From a bacterium (GTDB taxonomy: Bacteria; SAR324; XYD2-FULL-50-16), in assembly GCA_018830885.1 (NCBI GenBank), contig JAHJRI010000122.1, forward strand, positions 1 to 44,456: a stretch of 44,456 bases of DNA. The letters run 5' to 3'. The notes under the pieces were generated by a model. That model did not search any database and had not been told where the DNA came from. It worked only from the letters and a program-made list of their open reading frames with translations. This document shows positions 10,231-18,807 of this stretch, piece after piece. Numbering within the stretch: the stretch's first letter is position 1; each line of letters begins with the position of its first letter. The translations under genes and the position numbers were made by a program.

Positions 10231-11400
10231 ATGACGCTTATGGTTGAACCGATTACGGCATCACCGACGAAAGCCGAGCTTGACCTGAGGGTTGACAACA
10301 TCCGAGGGATGATGGCCAGGGAAGAACTGGACTTTTATGTCGCCGCGCATACGGATAACGTCTACTATCTCACCAATTTTGCCTATATTCCCTTTGAGCG
10401 ACCCTTTTTCCTGATTGTGCCGGCTGCGGGAAACCCGATGCTGGTCGTGCCGCTGCTGGAAGTCAGCCATGCAGAACAGCGCATTCTGATCGATGTGGCT
10501 TATCACCCCTACTACGAATATCCGGCCCCGTCGGGCCGGACCTACGTTGACACGTTGAACAGACTGATCCGGGGGGATCAGACGGTCGGCATTGAATCAT
10601 CCCTCTCCATCGCCCATCAGAAGATCGTTCCGGGAAAAGTGGTGGTCACGGATCTGGTCGATGAGGCCCGGCTGGTGAAGACCGACTATGAAGTCGGCAG
10701 AATTGCCTACGCCTGCAAAGTGGTTGAAGTGGGGTTGAAAAAGGTGCTGGAACTCTCAAAACCGGGTACGCAACTCGCCACCCTTTACAGCGAAGCATCC
10801 AGGGAGATGATGGTGAAGACCGTGTTCGAAATGCCGGATGTCAATCTACTGGTTACCAAGTTCCTGGCCGCTGTCTGGTCAAAGGCCATCTCTGCCCAAC
10901 CCCATTCCGTACCCGGACTGTTCGACCCCCTGGAGACGGGTGGACCGAATGTATCGATCATCTCGGCCCAGGCAAACGGCTATTCGGCTGAACTGGAAAG
11001 AACCTTTTTCATCGGGGATGTCCCCGACGATGCGCGCAAACTCTTCGACCTGTCCATGGCAGCCCGGCAGAAGGCTTATGAACTGGTCAGACCCGGTGTC
11101 AGCGGGGAGGAAGTGGACCGGCAGGTGCTGCAGGTGATCCAGGACGCCGGGTATGGGGACCAGATTCTGCATCGAACCGGTCACGGCTTCGGTATCACGG
11201 GTCATGAACCACCCTGGATTGCCCTCGGCAGCGAGCACGTGCTGGAAAAAAACATGGTCATCAGTATCGAGCCTGGCATCTATGTAAACGGGGTGGGGGG
11301 ATTCCGTCATTCCGATACGGTTCTGGTCACGGATGACGGTTGTATCTCCCTGACCCGGTATGCAGACACACTGGAGGAACTGATCCTGCCGGTCGCTTGA
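10231..11400 (+). CDS. M24-family (Xaa-Pro peptidase-like) protein with creatinase-like active-site residues
   Basis: 389 residues; ATG with an AGGAG RBS upstream. It has an N-terminal creatinase/prolidase-type domain (about 15-150) and a C-terminal pita-bread domain (about 160-385) with 'HRTGHGFGITGHEP', 'ISIEPGIY' and 'FRHSDTVLVTDDG'. Canonical M24 peptidases bind two metals through Asp, Asp, His, Glu, Glu. Here only His318 and Glu347 are kept: the first Asp position is hydrophobic, the second is Glu254 (in 'AELERT'), and the last Glu of the 'R-x-E-D-T' motif is Ser361 next to His360. Together with His225 ('SAQPHSVPG') this His/Glu/His/Glu/His set resembles metal-independent creatinase. Standard annotation would be Xaa-Pro aminopeptidase or dipeptidase, but peptidase activity is doubtful. 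The true substrate is unknown. Confidence 0.85.
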   Translation: MTLMVEPITASPTKAELDLRVDNIRGMMAREELDFYVAAHTDNVYYLTNFAYIPFERPFFLIVPAAGNPMLVVPLLEVSHAEQRILIDVAYHPYYEYPAPSGRTYVDTLNRLIRGDQTVGIESSLSIAHQKIVPGKVVVTDLVDEARLVKTDYEVGRIAYACKVVEVGLKKVLELSKPGTQLATLYSEASREMMVKTVFEMPDVNLLVTKFLAAVWSKAISAQPHSVPGLFDPLETGGPNVSIISAQANGYSAELERTFFIGDVPDDARKLFDLSMAARQKAYELVRPGVSGEEVDRQVLQVIQDAGYGDQILHRTGHGFGITGHEPPWIALGSEHVLEKNMVISIEPGIYVNGVGGFRHSDTVLVTDDGCISLTRYADTLEELILPVA

Positions 11401-11511
11401 ACCCGTCTGGAGGAACGGTAAAAAATCAGGGTGATAGGTATGATCCTGGTTGCTGTTTGCCGGGTCAGGGCCCGGTTCGACAGATGGGCACCTGTCTGCG
11501 GTGTCGGCCGA

Positions 11512-11545
11512 AAACCGGGGACTATGAAGATCATGTTCCCGGTTT
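11512..11545. terminator. Candidate bidirectional terminator hairpin
   Basis: Perfect 8-bp inverted repeat (aaaccggg at 11512-11519, cccggttt at 11538-11545) with an 18-nt loop, lying between two convergent genes. A short T tract follows on the minus strand, so it best serves the glycosyltransferase gene ending at 11590. Confidence 0.45.
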
Positions 11546-11589
11546 CAATATGGCAAGCCCTGTGTGACGGGATCAGATACGGGAGGGTT

Positions 11590-12864
11590 TCAGTTTTCAA
11601 CACCAAAAAAGATATCCAGCAGGTAGTTCAGCTTTTTCTGGAGAACCTTGTAGGAGTAATGACGTCGTGCGATCTCAAAGTTATGATTGACCATCTTTTC
11701 CCGGTGCGCTGATGATGCCAGGATCTCCTTGACCTGGTTCACGTTTTTACTGGTCAGAAATCCGTCCATGACGACCAGATCAAACCCCTGCGGTTCGATA
11801 TCCTTGACGAATATGGCATAGCGATTGATCAGCATCGGTTTTCTGAAAAAGATCGCCTCCAGGAAGGCATTGCCGAATCCCTCGTACAGGCTGGGATAGG
11901 TGATGAAATCGGCATGGGGATAGAGGTCCAGCAGAAAACAGTCCCCGAGCTGCTGTGCCTGTTTTTCCGTCCCCGTGTGCCAGTGATCGTTCATATAGGT
12001 GTTCACAAACAGCAGGTCCACCCCCTGGCTCCTGGCATTTTCCTTCAGCCATTCAGCATATTCGAACCCTTCATCGCCGGCTTCATGGGAAATGACCAGT
12101 TTGCAGCGGGGATCTTTCAACTCCTTCACCAGCTCGATCGCATGTTCAATGCCCTTTCTCTGCACAATACGGGTTGGCTGCAGGATCATGATATCGTCCG
12201 GTCCCAGGCCGATGTTCTGACGGAGATGCACCGTCTTTTCCCCGTTGATGACCGGTGGATTTTCAAAATCCAGGACGTTGGGAATAATCACGGATGAAAT
12301 CCCTGTTCGCAGGGCCAGTTCTTCCTGGGCGGCTGAATTGATAACCACATGTTCAATATTGTGCAGGTTGGGGGGAAAGGCCATGCGCAGATAGTCACCG
12401 ACCGCACCGATTGAAAAGCGTGTCCTCTCCCAGTAAAAATCGTGATGATGGGCGATAGTGGGAATGCGTGTTTCTGCGATAATCTCCGTGAGCGCCACCC
12501 CCAGCGGAATGTGCATGGGGATGGTCAGGACGTTCTGGGCAATCAGCAGGTCGATCCCGAACCGATCGATGAACTCGTTCAGACGTTGTTTGATCCGTGA
12601 TTTGATGGTATGGATCATGTCGGTCACGGCGGGGGCCCGGCTTTTTTTCCCCCAGACGTTATCACTGATCCAGACATTCTGCTCATGCTTGAAATGCGCT
12701 TCGGGAACCAGGAGGCTTTTTTGAGGACTTCTGTCGAGTTCTCCCCCAAACCAGAAGCAGGTATGTCCGTTTTTCTTCAACACTTCCGCCCATTTGCCGG
12801 CTTCCAGGGTTACACCGTCCGTACCTGAAAACCGGGTTGAAACAAATCCGATATTTTTTCCCAT
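11590..12864 (-). CDS. GT4-family glycosyltransferase (MggS/MggA-like candidate), copy 1
   Basis: 424 residues. The ATG at 12864 is chosen because a GGAG lies 8-9 bases upstream; the TTG 15 bases before it overlaps that RBS. It is a GT-B fold enzyme: N-terminal domain starting 'GFVSTRFSGTDGVTLE', a central 'PTIAHHHDFYWER' motif, a linker 'IIPNVLDFENPP', and a C-terminal nucleotide-sugar domain with 'LQPTRIVQRKGIEHAIEL' and the retaining-GT E-x7-E motif 'EGFGNAFLE'. It is a clear paralog of the protein at 22884-24191, with the same motifs in the same order. Petrotoga/Thermotoga mannosylglucosylglycerate enzymes MggA and MggS are related glycosyltransferases, and gpgS lies nearby, so a role in extending glucosyl(phospho)glycerate is plausible. 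The donor sugar cannot be read from sequence. Confidence 0.85.
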   Translation of the reverse strand: MGKNIGFVSTRFSGTDGVTLEAGKWAEVLKKNGHTCFWFGGELDRSPQKSLLVPEAHFKHEQNVWISDNVWGKKSRAPAVTDMIHTIKSRIKQRLNEFIDRFGIDLLIAQNVLTIPMHIPLGVALTEIIAETRIPTIAHHHDFYWERTRFSIGAVGDYLRMAFPPNLHNIEHVVINSAAQEELALRTGISSVIIPNVLDFENPPVINGEKTVHLRQNIGLGPDDIMILQPTRIVQRKGIEHAIELVKELKDPRCKLVISHEAGDEGFEYAEWLKENARSQGVDLLFVNTYMNDHWHTGTEKQAQQLGDCFLLDLYPHADFITYPSLYEGFGNAFLEAIFFRKPMLINRYAIFVKDIEPQGFDLVVMDGFLTSKNVNQVKEILASSAHREKMVNHNFEIARRHYSYKVLQKKLNYLLDIFFGVEN

Positions 12865-13390
12865 GGTGGGTATCTCCAATTGTAACCCTGACCGGATCGG
12901 TTCGAGGGTCCGACGACTACTGCGTTATGTGATCTTTCGTTAATTTGCAACCCTTTTGTATCCATGACATATGCCAGATAAAGCCCCTTCCCCCGATCCC
13001 GGGCGATAGCGTGCCAGAATCCGACGGTGTCAATGAACACCGGATTCGCACCGACCTGAACATCAGGTTCTGGAAAAACAGTGGTTATTTTATCACATCT
13101 GTTTATGTTGTCAAAACAGGATCCAAAAATATCCCACGGGTCCGGACCGCAGCTCCCCTGCCCGTCTCTGCTGTTACAGACATTTCCCCCTGGGTGGGGC
13201 CGGCACCGGCGCTGCCCGCCAGCGCCCCCCTGGTAAACAGGCAACCCGGGAACAGGGGGATCCCGAAAAATGACCGGCACCGGCCAGCCATCGGCGAAAA
13301 TAGTGCAGCGATCTTTTCAATTTCCCCGGACCGTGATACAACCGAACCAGGAAGTATGTCAACATTCACCCCGTTATAGGGAGTCGAACG
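12865..13390. other. Divergent intergenic region (526 bp)
   Basis: Region between the divergent glycosyltransferase and PIMT genes, which must hold both promoters. I cannot place a convincing -35/-10 pair. It contains a short GC-rich hairpin (ggcgctg at 13208-13214, cagcgcc at 13220-13226, 5-nt loop). One open frame (12945-13379, plus) has no recognisable domain, no good RBS and an unusual Pro-rich composition, so it is not called as a gene. Confidence 0.5.
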
Positions 13391-14119
13391 ATGAAACCCT
13401 CCGTTTTTTTCTGTGCGATCCAGACATTGATTCTGGCCAGTCTGCTGACCATCGCCATACCGGTGTTCACCACCGGCAATGACTGGGCGGAAGCGCGCCG
13501 GCGGATGGTGGAGAGGGACCTGGAGGCACGGGACATTGTGGATCAGACCGTTTTGAAAGCAATGGCCCAGGTTCCCCGGCACCAATTTGTTCCGGCCATG
13601 TCCAGGGGCCATGCGTACGGGGATCGTCCCCTGTCCATCGGTTTTGGACAGACCATCAGCCAGCCCTATATTGTTGCCCTGATGACCCAGTTGCTGTCCA
13701 TTCGACCGGGGATGCGCGTTCTGGAAATCGGCACCGGATCCGGGTACCAGGCGGCAGTGTTGCACGCCCTGGAGGCCGATGTTTTCTCCATTGAAATCAT
13801 TGCGCCGCTGGGGAAACGGACACAGGCCCTGTTCCAGAAAATCGGGCTGCCCATCCGGATCAAGATTGCAGACGGTTATTTCGGGTGGGCGGAATACGCC
13901 CCTTTTGATCGGATTATCATTACAGCCGCTGCGAACCACATCCCACGCCCCCTGCTGGACCAGCTCAAACCGGGGGGGCAGTTGATCCTGCCGCTGGGCA
14001 GTACCCGCTTTCATCAGACCCTGACGCTGGTGACCATCGATGACCGGGGCAGGACCGATGTCTCCTATCACGGTGGCGTCCGGTTCGTTCCCATGACCGG
14101 CAGGATGTTACAGGACTAG
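13391..14119 (+). CDS. pcm: Protein-L-isoaspartate O-methyltransferase with N-terminal signal/anchor
   Basis: 242 residues; ATG with AGGGAG upstream. Residues about 30-240 are a complete PIMT: 'RRMVERDLEARDI', 'VPRHQFVPA', 'GFGQTISQPYIVALMTQLL', SAM motif I 'VLEIGTGSGYQAAVL', and a C-terminal 'LKPGGQLILPLG'. PIMT methylates isoaspartyl residues in damaged proteins using S-adenosylmethionine, starting their repair. Most bacterial PIMTs begin directly at the 'RRMV' region; here about 28 extra residues form a hydrophobic segment ('FFCAIQTLILASLLTIAIPV') that looks like a signal peptide or membrane anchor, suggesting an envelope location, although SAM is cytoplasmic. The stop overlaps the convergent gene's stop within a CTAG. 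Confidence 0.92.
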   Translation: MKPSVFFCAIQTLILASLLTIAIPVFTTGNDWAEARRRMVERDLEARDIVDQTVLKAMAQVPRHQFVPAMSRGHAYGDRPLSIGFGQTISQPYIVALMTQLLSIRPGMRVLEIGTGSGYQAAVLHALEADVFSIEIIAPLGKRTQALFQKIGLPIRIKIADGYFGWAEYAPFDRIIITAAANHIPRPLLDQLKPGGQLILPLGSTRFHQTLTLVTIDDRGRTDVSYHGGVRFVPMTGRMLQD

Positions 14120-16479
14120 CCGTCCTGACGCTCCGGGGGAAACGCTGCCCCCGCTGCCCTGAACGCCAGTCCGTACATCAGTGCGGAAAGCAGCAGCACC
14201 GCCCTGAAGCCAATATAGTGGGCAACCAGCATTGAGCCACAGGCCGCAATGACGGATGCGAAGCCGTTCAGACTCCAGGCCAGGTCAATCTGCCGGTGCA
14301 GCTGTTGTTGGGACAGCATCCGGATCCCCCGGGGAAAGGGAATCCCCATCAGAAAACCGGGAATGCCGATACAGATTGCGGCCATCAGCAATCGAACCGG
14401 CATTGTGCTGCCTGCGAATGGCGTCAGAACCCGCTCCAGGAGGAATGCATAGAGAATAATCACACCGATCAAGACGCCAAGGCCCTGCTTTCTGACCCGT
14501 TCGGGAACCCGTGCCCCGGTACCGGCACCCAGACCGGAAGAGATCAGGAGTACCGCCAGAACAGCTGCCAGGGAATAGACCGGCTCACCCAGAAAAACGA
14601 TCATGTTTTCGATGAGCACAATCTCGACAGCCATGAAGCCGAGACCAATCCAGAAGAAGTAGGACATGCCCCTGAACTGCCGGGGGTGTCTTGGGGACGT
14701 TATCAGCAGGGGCAGGACAATCAGGATTCCTGCCAGCAGCAGCACCCCGGCAAACAGGAGGGGAAGCAGCAGGCCCGCTTCCAGAAGTGCCTCCCATTTG
14801 TGATCGAAAAGGGCGAGGGTCTCCAGCAGACGGGCCGGTTTCAGAAAATGGTAGAAAAACGGCCTGTTGTCCGGGACCGGGCGGATATCAAACACCTGCC
14901 GCTCGAAAAAGGGGGTTGGGTCATCCTGCAGGAGTTCCCTTGCGGCGAGGGCATATACCGGTTGTTCAAACCGGTTGGTCTGATTGGCTTCCGCCATTGG
15001 CATCCCGGGGTAATACACCGGTGTGTAACCCAGTTCGGCGCAGACCGCCCGCAACATCTTCTTCTGCCCGGTATCCCATTCGGCCTGGGAAACCAGCATC
15101 ATGATGGTCGAAACGGTGCGGAAAATTCCCAGGTGTTTTTCCGGACGCCATCCCAGGCGCTTCATCGCTTCGATCAGGGTTGCCATGGTTCGAAGCTCCG
15201 CCCGCGGGGGCGGCAGCAGGTAGCGGTGGATGCTCAGCCATCCTCCCGATTCCAGGTGGATCAGCAGCGACGTCATTCCTTCAATGGTTTCCAGGGGACT
15301 GGTCCTCAGTGAGATCATGCCGCTGGTTGCGGTGGGCAGGGCGCCTTCCAGTGACAGGATGATCCGGTCGAACAAGCGAGGCGGGCGGGCGAGCAAAGCC
15401 CTGGCTTTGACGGCATGTACCGTGACCCCGGGCAGAGACAGATGTTGGTTCAGCCAGTCACCCAGGATCCTGTTGTCTGTCTGCGCGTCGATGTGGACCT
15501 TTCCGGAAACTGTTGCCAGGATGTCCTGCCCTCCCAGTACATTCATGACCAGGATTGTGCGGGGTTCCGGCGGCAGATCCAGAACGACGCGGATTGGCAG
15601 GTGTCGCAGGAAGGATGTCTCGGTGTCCTCCGGTGTGGAAAACGCGGTGACCCGGTCACCATCGATCGTCAATCCGGTCTGGAAGGGCAGTAGTCCCCTG
15701 TAGTCCAGGCTCAGCCCCGGGGCAAAACGGGCCATGGGGCTTGCGAACCAGTCCACACGGGAGACGGCATTCCATTGGGTCTGCATGGTCCGACTTCCCG
15801 GGTATTGAAGCGCCTGGGGCAGCGTTTTATAGGGGTTCATCCGCAGCTGCGGGAATAACCCCCACGTCCAGGCCAATCCCAGGACGGAGCCGGCAGCGAC
15901 AACCAGGGCCACGTGGATTCTGGCCGTTGCAAACATGAGTGCTGCCCCCGTCGCCATCGTTGACATGACCGCGATCCACTGCAACTCCGAAAAGCGGGGA
16001 GCGATCCCGAAAAAAGCGATGCATCCGAGGGCCGCTCCCAGCAGATCCAGGCTGTATATCCGGAATGAGTCTTCGGGAAACTGGCGTAGAATCAGGTTGA
16101 TACACAGGCCGCAGAAAAAAAAAGGCAGTGCCAGCATCAGAAACATCAGGACCAGGTAACCCCATTGGAGGGGCTGTATGGCAGCCATTGCCGGATCAAA
16201 GGGCAGTCGGGTGGCGGCGAAAACCAGGGGCACCGGGCAGCCTGCAAACAGAAGGACCGGGAAAAAAGGCTGCTTCAACGCGGGAAATAGGAGGCGCCAG
16301 GACCCGGCCGCACCATATCCCATCAGCGCACCGCTGACGATCAGAAAGGCGAAATGGTACCAGAGGACGATGGAGAGCATGCGGGTCAGGCTGACTTCGA
16401 ACATGAGGGCGCAGAAAGAGACCATGAATACGCCCAGCAGGGTTCTGGCAGTCGCTTTTTCACGTGTGGGAACGGTCAT
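14116..16479 (-). CDS. Membrane protein with spermidine-synthase-like central domain
   Basis: 787 residues. The N-terminal half has about six or seven hydrophobic helices (first 'LLGVFMVSFCALMFEVSLTR'), followed by a soluble middle region (about 230-550) and about six C-terminal helices including 'FFWIGLGFMAVEIVLIENM', a segment typical of transmembrane spermidine-synthase-like proteins. The middle region has a Rossmann-like start ('RTILVMNVLGGQDILATV') but lacks the glycine-rich SAM/dcSAM loop and acidic catalytic residues of true SpeE, so aminopropyl transfer is unlikely. Family members of this architecture are common in Desulfobacterota but uncharacterised. It lies downstream of gpgS on the same strand (51-bp gap) and may be co-transcribed. 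It ends tail-to-tail with pcm, the two stop codons sharing the palindrome CTAG at 14116-14119. Confidence 0.75.
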   Translation of the reverse strand: MTVPTREKATARTLLGVFMVSFCALMFEVSLTRMLSIVLWYHFAFLIVSGALMGYGAAGSWRLLFPALKQPFFPVLLFAGCPVPLVFAATRLPFDPAMAAIQPLQWGYLVLMFLMLALPFFFCGLCINLILRQFPEDSFRIYSLDLLGAALGCIAFFGIAPRFSELQWIAVMSTMATGAALMFATARIHVALVVAAGSVLGLAWTWGLFPQLRMNPYKTLPQALQYPGSRTMQTQWNAVSRVDWFASPMARFAPGLSLDYRGLLPFQTGLTIDGDRVTAFSTPEDTETSFLRHLPIRVVLDLPPEPRTILVMNVLGGQDILATVSGKVHIDAQTDNRILGDWLNQHLSLPGVTVHAVKARALLARPPRLFDRIILSLEGALPTATSGMISLRTSPLETIEGMTSLLIHLESGGWLSIHRYLLPPPRAELRTMATLIEAMKRLGWRPEKHLGIFRTVSTIMMLVSQAEWDTGQKKMLRAVCAELGYTPVYYPGMPMAEANQTNRFEQPVYALAARELLQDDPTPFFERQVFDIRPVPDNRPFFYHFLKPARLLETLALFDHKWEALLEAGLLLPLLFAGVLLLAGILIVLPLLITSPRHPRQFRGMSYFFWIGLGFMAVEIVLIENMIVFLGEPVYSLAAVLAVLLISSGLGAGTGARVPERVRKQGLGVLIGVIILYAFLLERVLTPFAGSTMPVRLLMAAICIGIPGFLMGIPFPRGIRMLSQQQLHRQIDLAWSLNGFASVIAACGSMLVAHYIGFRAVLLLSALMYGLAFRAAGAAFPPERQDG

Positions 16480-16530
16480 CGGTTGTGGCGGTCTGTCAGC
16501 GCGTTTCCGGAAATCGGGTGACCGGTTGGC

Positions 16531-17532
16531 TTATTCACGGACGTCACCGGCAGTACCATTTTCCGGGTAATCGAATTTTCTGCGATATTCAGGAATGTCA
16601 ATCATGGGTGGTCGTTCCGTTTCATCAAACTCGAAAATATCCAGCTGGTACTCGTTGTTGAGCTGATTGTACTGGATCATCTCCTTGAACAGCGCCGTTT
16701 TTGCATCAATCATCCCGTATTTCGTGACCCGGTTGATAAACCGATGCAGGATGGCAAAGGCCATTTTTCCCAGGGCCTTGGTACTCTGGTTCCGATGAAC
16801 CCGCCGGTCGAGGTCGACCTGGGCGATGACGTCCAGTCCCCAGCCGGTGAAAATATCCAGGAGCATGCTGGTCTCGATGCCATACCCGATCGGGAAAGAC
16901 AATTTCTCAAAGATTTCGCGGTATCCGGCATATTCACCGGAGAGGGGCTGCATAATCTGGGTCAGTTCCGGGAAAAACAGGGAAAAGAGCGGTCGTATCA
17001 GCAGTTCGGTCACCCGCCCGCCGCCCGTGGGACGGAGCGCTTTTCCTTCCGAGAGCGGCCGGTCATAAAAGGCTTTGCAAAACTTGATCCGTTCATACAG
17101 GAGCAACGGGCCAAGCAGCGCATAGGCAAACCGGTGATGGATATTTTTAATGTCTGTATCCAGGTAGATAATGATATCACCCTCCGTGATGTAGAGCGCT
17201 TTCCACAGGTTTTCCCCTTTTCCCCTGAACCGCTTCAATCCAGGCAGAATCTGGTCTGAATAGTAAACCCGGGCGCCGTAATATTTGGCGACTTCCACGG
17301 TTTTATCCTCGGAGCCCGAATCAATGACAATAATTTCATCCAGTAAGGGATAGCGGGTCATCAGTTCCGATTTCATGATCACGATCTCTTTGGCGATGGT
17401 CTTTTCTTCGTTCAGCGTCGGCAGGCAGAGGGATATGGTCAGATTCTGCTCCCTTTTCCTGGCCAGCAGCTGGGAGAGATCCACAAAATCGGAATGGTGA
17501 AATGTGTTGTTTGCAAGCCAGTCATGGTTCAT
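16531..17532 (-). CDS. gpgS: Glucosyl-3-phosphoglycerate synthase (GT81)
   Basis: 333 residues. The ATG at 17532 follows AAGGAG with 6-base spacing; a GTG one codon earlier is less likely. It transfers glucose from an NDP-glucose to 3-phosphoglycerate, the first step to glucosylglycerate-type compatible solutes (or, in mycobacteria, methylglucose lipopolysaccharides). Family signatures are all present: 'LPTLNEEKTI', 'VIDSGSEDKT', 'GKGENLWKAL', the metal-binding DxD in 'YLDTDI', 'PTGGGRVTELLIRPL', 'QPLSGEYAGYREI', 'GYGIETSMLLD' and 'DRRVHRNQ'. The gene overlaps the 3' end of the upstream M20-like gene by 11 bp, so the two are co-translated. No dedicated GpgP phosphatase is adjacent; the HAD protein at 18808-19656 is the nearest candidate. 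Confidence 0.93.
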   Translation of the reverse strand: MNHDWLANNTFHHSDFVDLSQLLARKREQNLTISLCLPTLNEEKTIAKEIVIMKSELMTRYPLLDEIIVIDSGSEDKTVEVAKYYGARVYYSDQILPGLKRFRGKGENLWKALYITEGDIIIYLDTDIKNIHHRFAYALLGPLLLYERIKFCKAFYDRPLSEGKALRPTGGGRVTELLIRPLFSLFFPELTQIMQPLSGEYAGYREIFEKLSFPIGYGIETSMLLDIFTGWGLDVIAQVDLDRRVHRNQSTKALGKMAFAILHRFINRVTKYGMIDAKTALFKEMIQYNQLNNEYQLDIFEFDETERPPMIDIPEYRRKFDYPENGTAGDVRE

Positions 17533-18676
17533 CACATACTCCTTGATCGATTGCCATTAAAACGCCGACCAGCTGGGCGATTCCCTTGAACAGCGGTTTG
17601 ATCTCCACGTTTGATTCAGGATCGGTTTTGGCGGAGTGGGTCATGCCCAGAGTAACGGCCGGGATTTGGTGGGAAAGAAGAATCGAGAGTTCGGATTCGC
17701 TGGAACGCACCACCGGTTCCAGTCCCAGGGCACGAATCACCCGGTAGGAGCTTTTGACCAGCGGATGGTTGAAGCGCAGGTGTGCAGCATTCAGGTTGCT
17801 GATGGTTTTGATATTCAAATCAACATGATAGATATGCCGAAAGTTTTCGATGATATCCTCCACGTCCCGGTATATCTCCTTGACGATCTCATCCGAGTCG
17901 CTGCGGATCTCAAAACCGATATTGGCGGTCTCCGCATTTTTGCCGTGATTCACCCCCCCGGACACCCGTCCGATGACCACCTTGGACCGTGGTTTTTTCG
18001 GGAGCCTGATTTCCAGCATCCGGTTGATGACCTCATTGATCACCAGAATGGCGTTGGGATGGTTATAGCGGTCGAACTCTCCCTTGAGGGAGCTGATACA
18101 GTCTATTTCAGCCCGGATCATCCCTTCGGAAAAATAGTTCAACCGTCCCAGTTCGACCCCTTCAATGCAGACCGCGCCCCGAACCGGGTCGGACCAGCTT
18201 TTCAGCAGGTGTCGGATTCCCCTCAGGTTACCCTTGCCAATGGACTGTATCACCCCTGCCAGCAGGATATCCGATTCAAACTGCAGATTCAGTTTTCGCA
18301 GCAGCTGCGGCAGGGAGGCCAGCGTACCGACGCCCACCGAATTGTCTGAAACCCCCGGGCCGGAAATCATGTTCTTCTTAATGGTATAGTTGAAGTCCTC
18401 GATCTGATCAACAAAGGTGTCCAGGTGCGCGACGAGGAGAATGGGCGGCTTTTCCCCTTTTCCCCGAATGATGCCGATGGGGTTCTGGATACTGTCAAAG
18501 GTGCATTCATCAACACCTGAGGTGATCAAACGGTTCACAAAGGTTTTTACCCGTTCCCCCTCCTTGAATGTTGGTGCGGCTTTCTCCCCGATCAGGACGA
18601 TATTGGTGATCATCGTATCCCGACACCCTTCGATGACGCTCAGAAATCCGGGGATTTTTTCCAGAAAATGGTCCAT
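17522..18676 (-). CDS. M20-family metallopeptidase-like protein with missing catalytic Glu pair
   Basis: 384 residues; ATG at 18676 without a strong RBS. The fold markers of M20 peptidases are visible: 'LLVAHLDTF' (His84, Asp86), 'GPGVSDNSVGVG' (Asp111), 'CIEGVELG', a dimerisation-domain stretch with 'GRVSGGVNHGKNAETANIGFEIR', and a C-terminal 'LGMTHSAKTDP'. In active family members the region after Asp111 carries an adjacent Glu-Glu (general base plus metal ligand); here the equivalent strand reads 'VIQSIGKGN', giving Gln144-Ser145. Peptide hydrolysis is therefore doubtful. The gene overlaps gpgS, which points to a role in the same solute pathway, for instance binding or processing of a glycerate-type carboxylate. 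That role is inference only. Confidence 0.8.
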   Translation of the reverse strand: MDHFLEKIPGFLSVIEGCRDTMITNIVLIGEKAAPTFKEGERVKTFVNRLITSGVDECTFDSIQNPIGIIRGKGEKPPILLVAHLDTFVDQIEDFNYTIKKNMISGPGVSDNSVGVGTLASLPQLLRKLNLQFESDILLAGVIQSIGKGNLRGIRHLLKSWSDPVRGAVCIEGVELGRLNYFSEGMIRAEIDCISSLKGEFDRYNHPNAILVINEVINRMLEIRLPKKPRSKVVIGRVSGGVNHGKNAETANIGFEIRSDSDEIVKEIYRDVEDIIENFRHIYHVDLNIKTISNLNAAHLRFNHPLVKSSYRVIRALGLEPVVRSSESELSILLSHQIPAVTLGMTHSAKTDPESNVEIKPLFKGIAQLVGVLMAIDQGVCDEP

Positions 18677-18807
18677 AATGGTACCCGCATAAGGTTTTGT
18701 CCCATGATGCTTCCGGTTTTTTTCAGACAGGAATTATTCCCGCTCCACCATCACCGGGGGAATGGAACAGCCCGGTCGGCGGTTTGCGAAGCGGCCCCTT
18801 CAACATG

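Noticed and set aside
12945-13379. Open frame of 144 codons between the divergent glycosyltransferase and PIMT genes
   Set aside because: No RBS, no domain, Pro-rich odd composition; it would occupy the promoter region of pcm.
13103-14071. Minus-strand open frame of 322 codons
   Set aside because: Antisense to the well-supported PIMT gene; composition rich in Gly, Asn and Gln with no motif.
14296-15312. Plus-strand open frame of 338 codons
   Set aside because: Shadow of the membrane spermidine-synthase-like gene; Gln-rich, no domain, no RBS.
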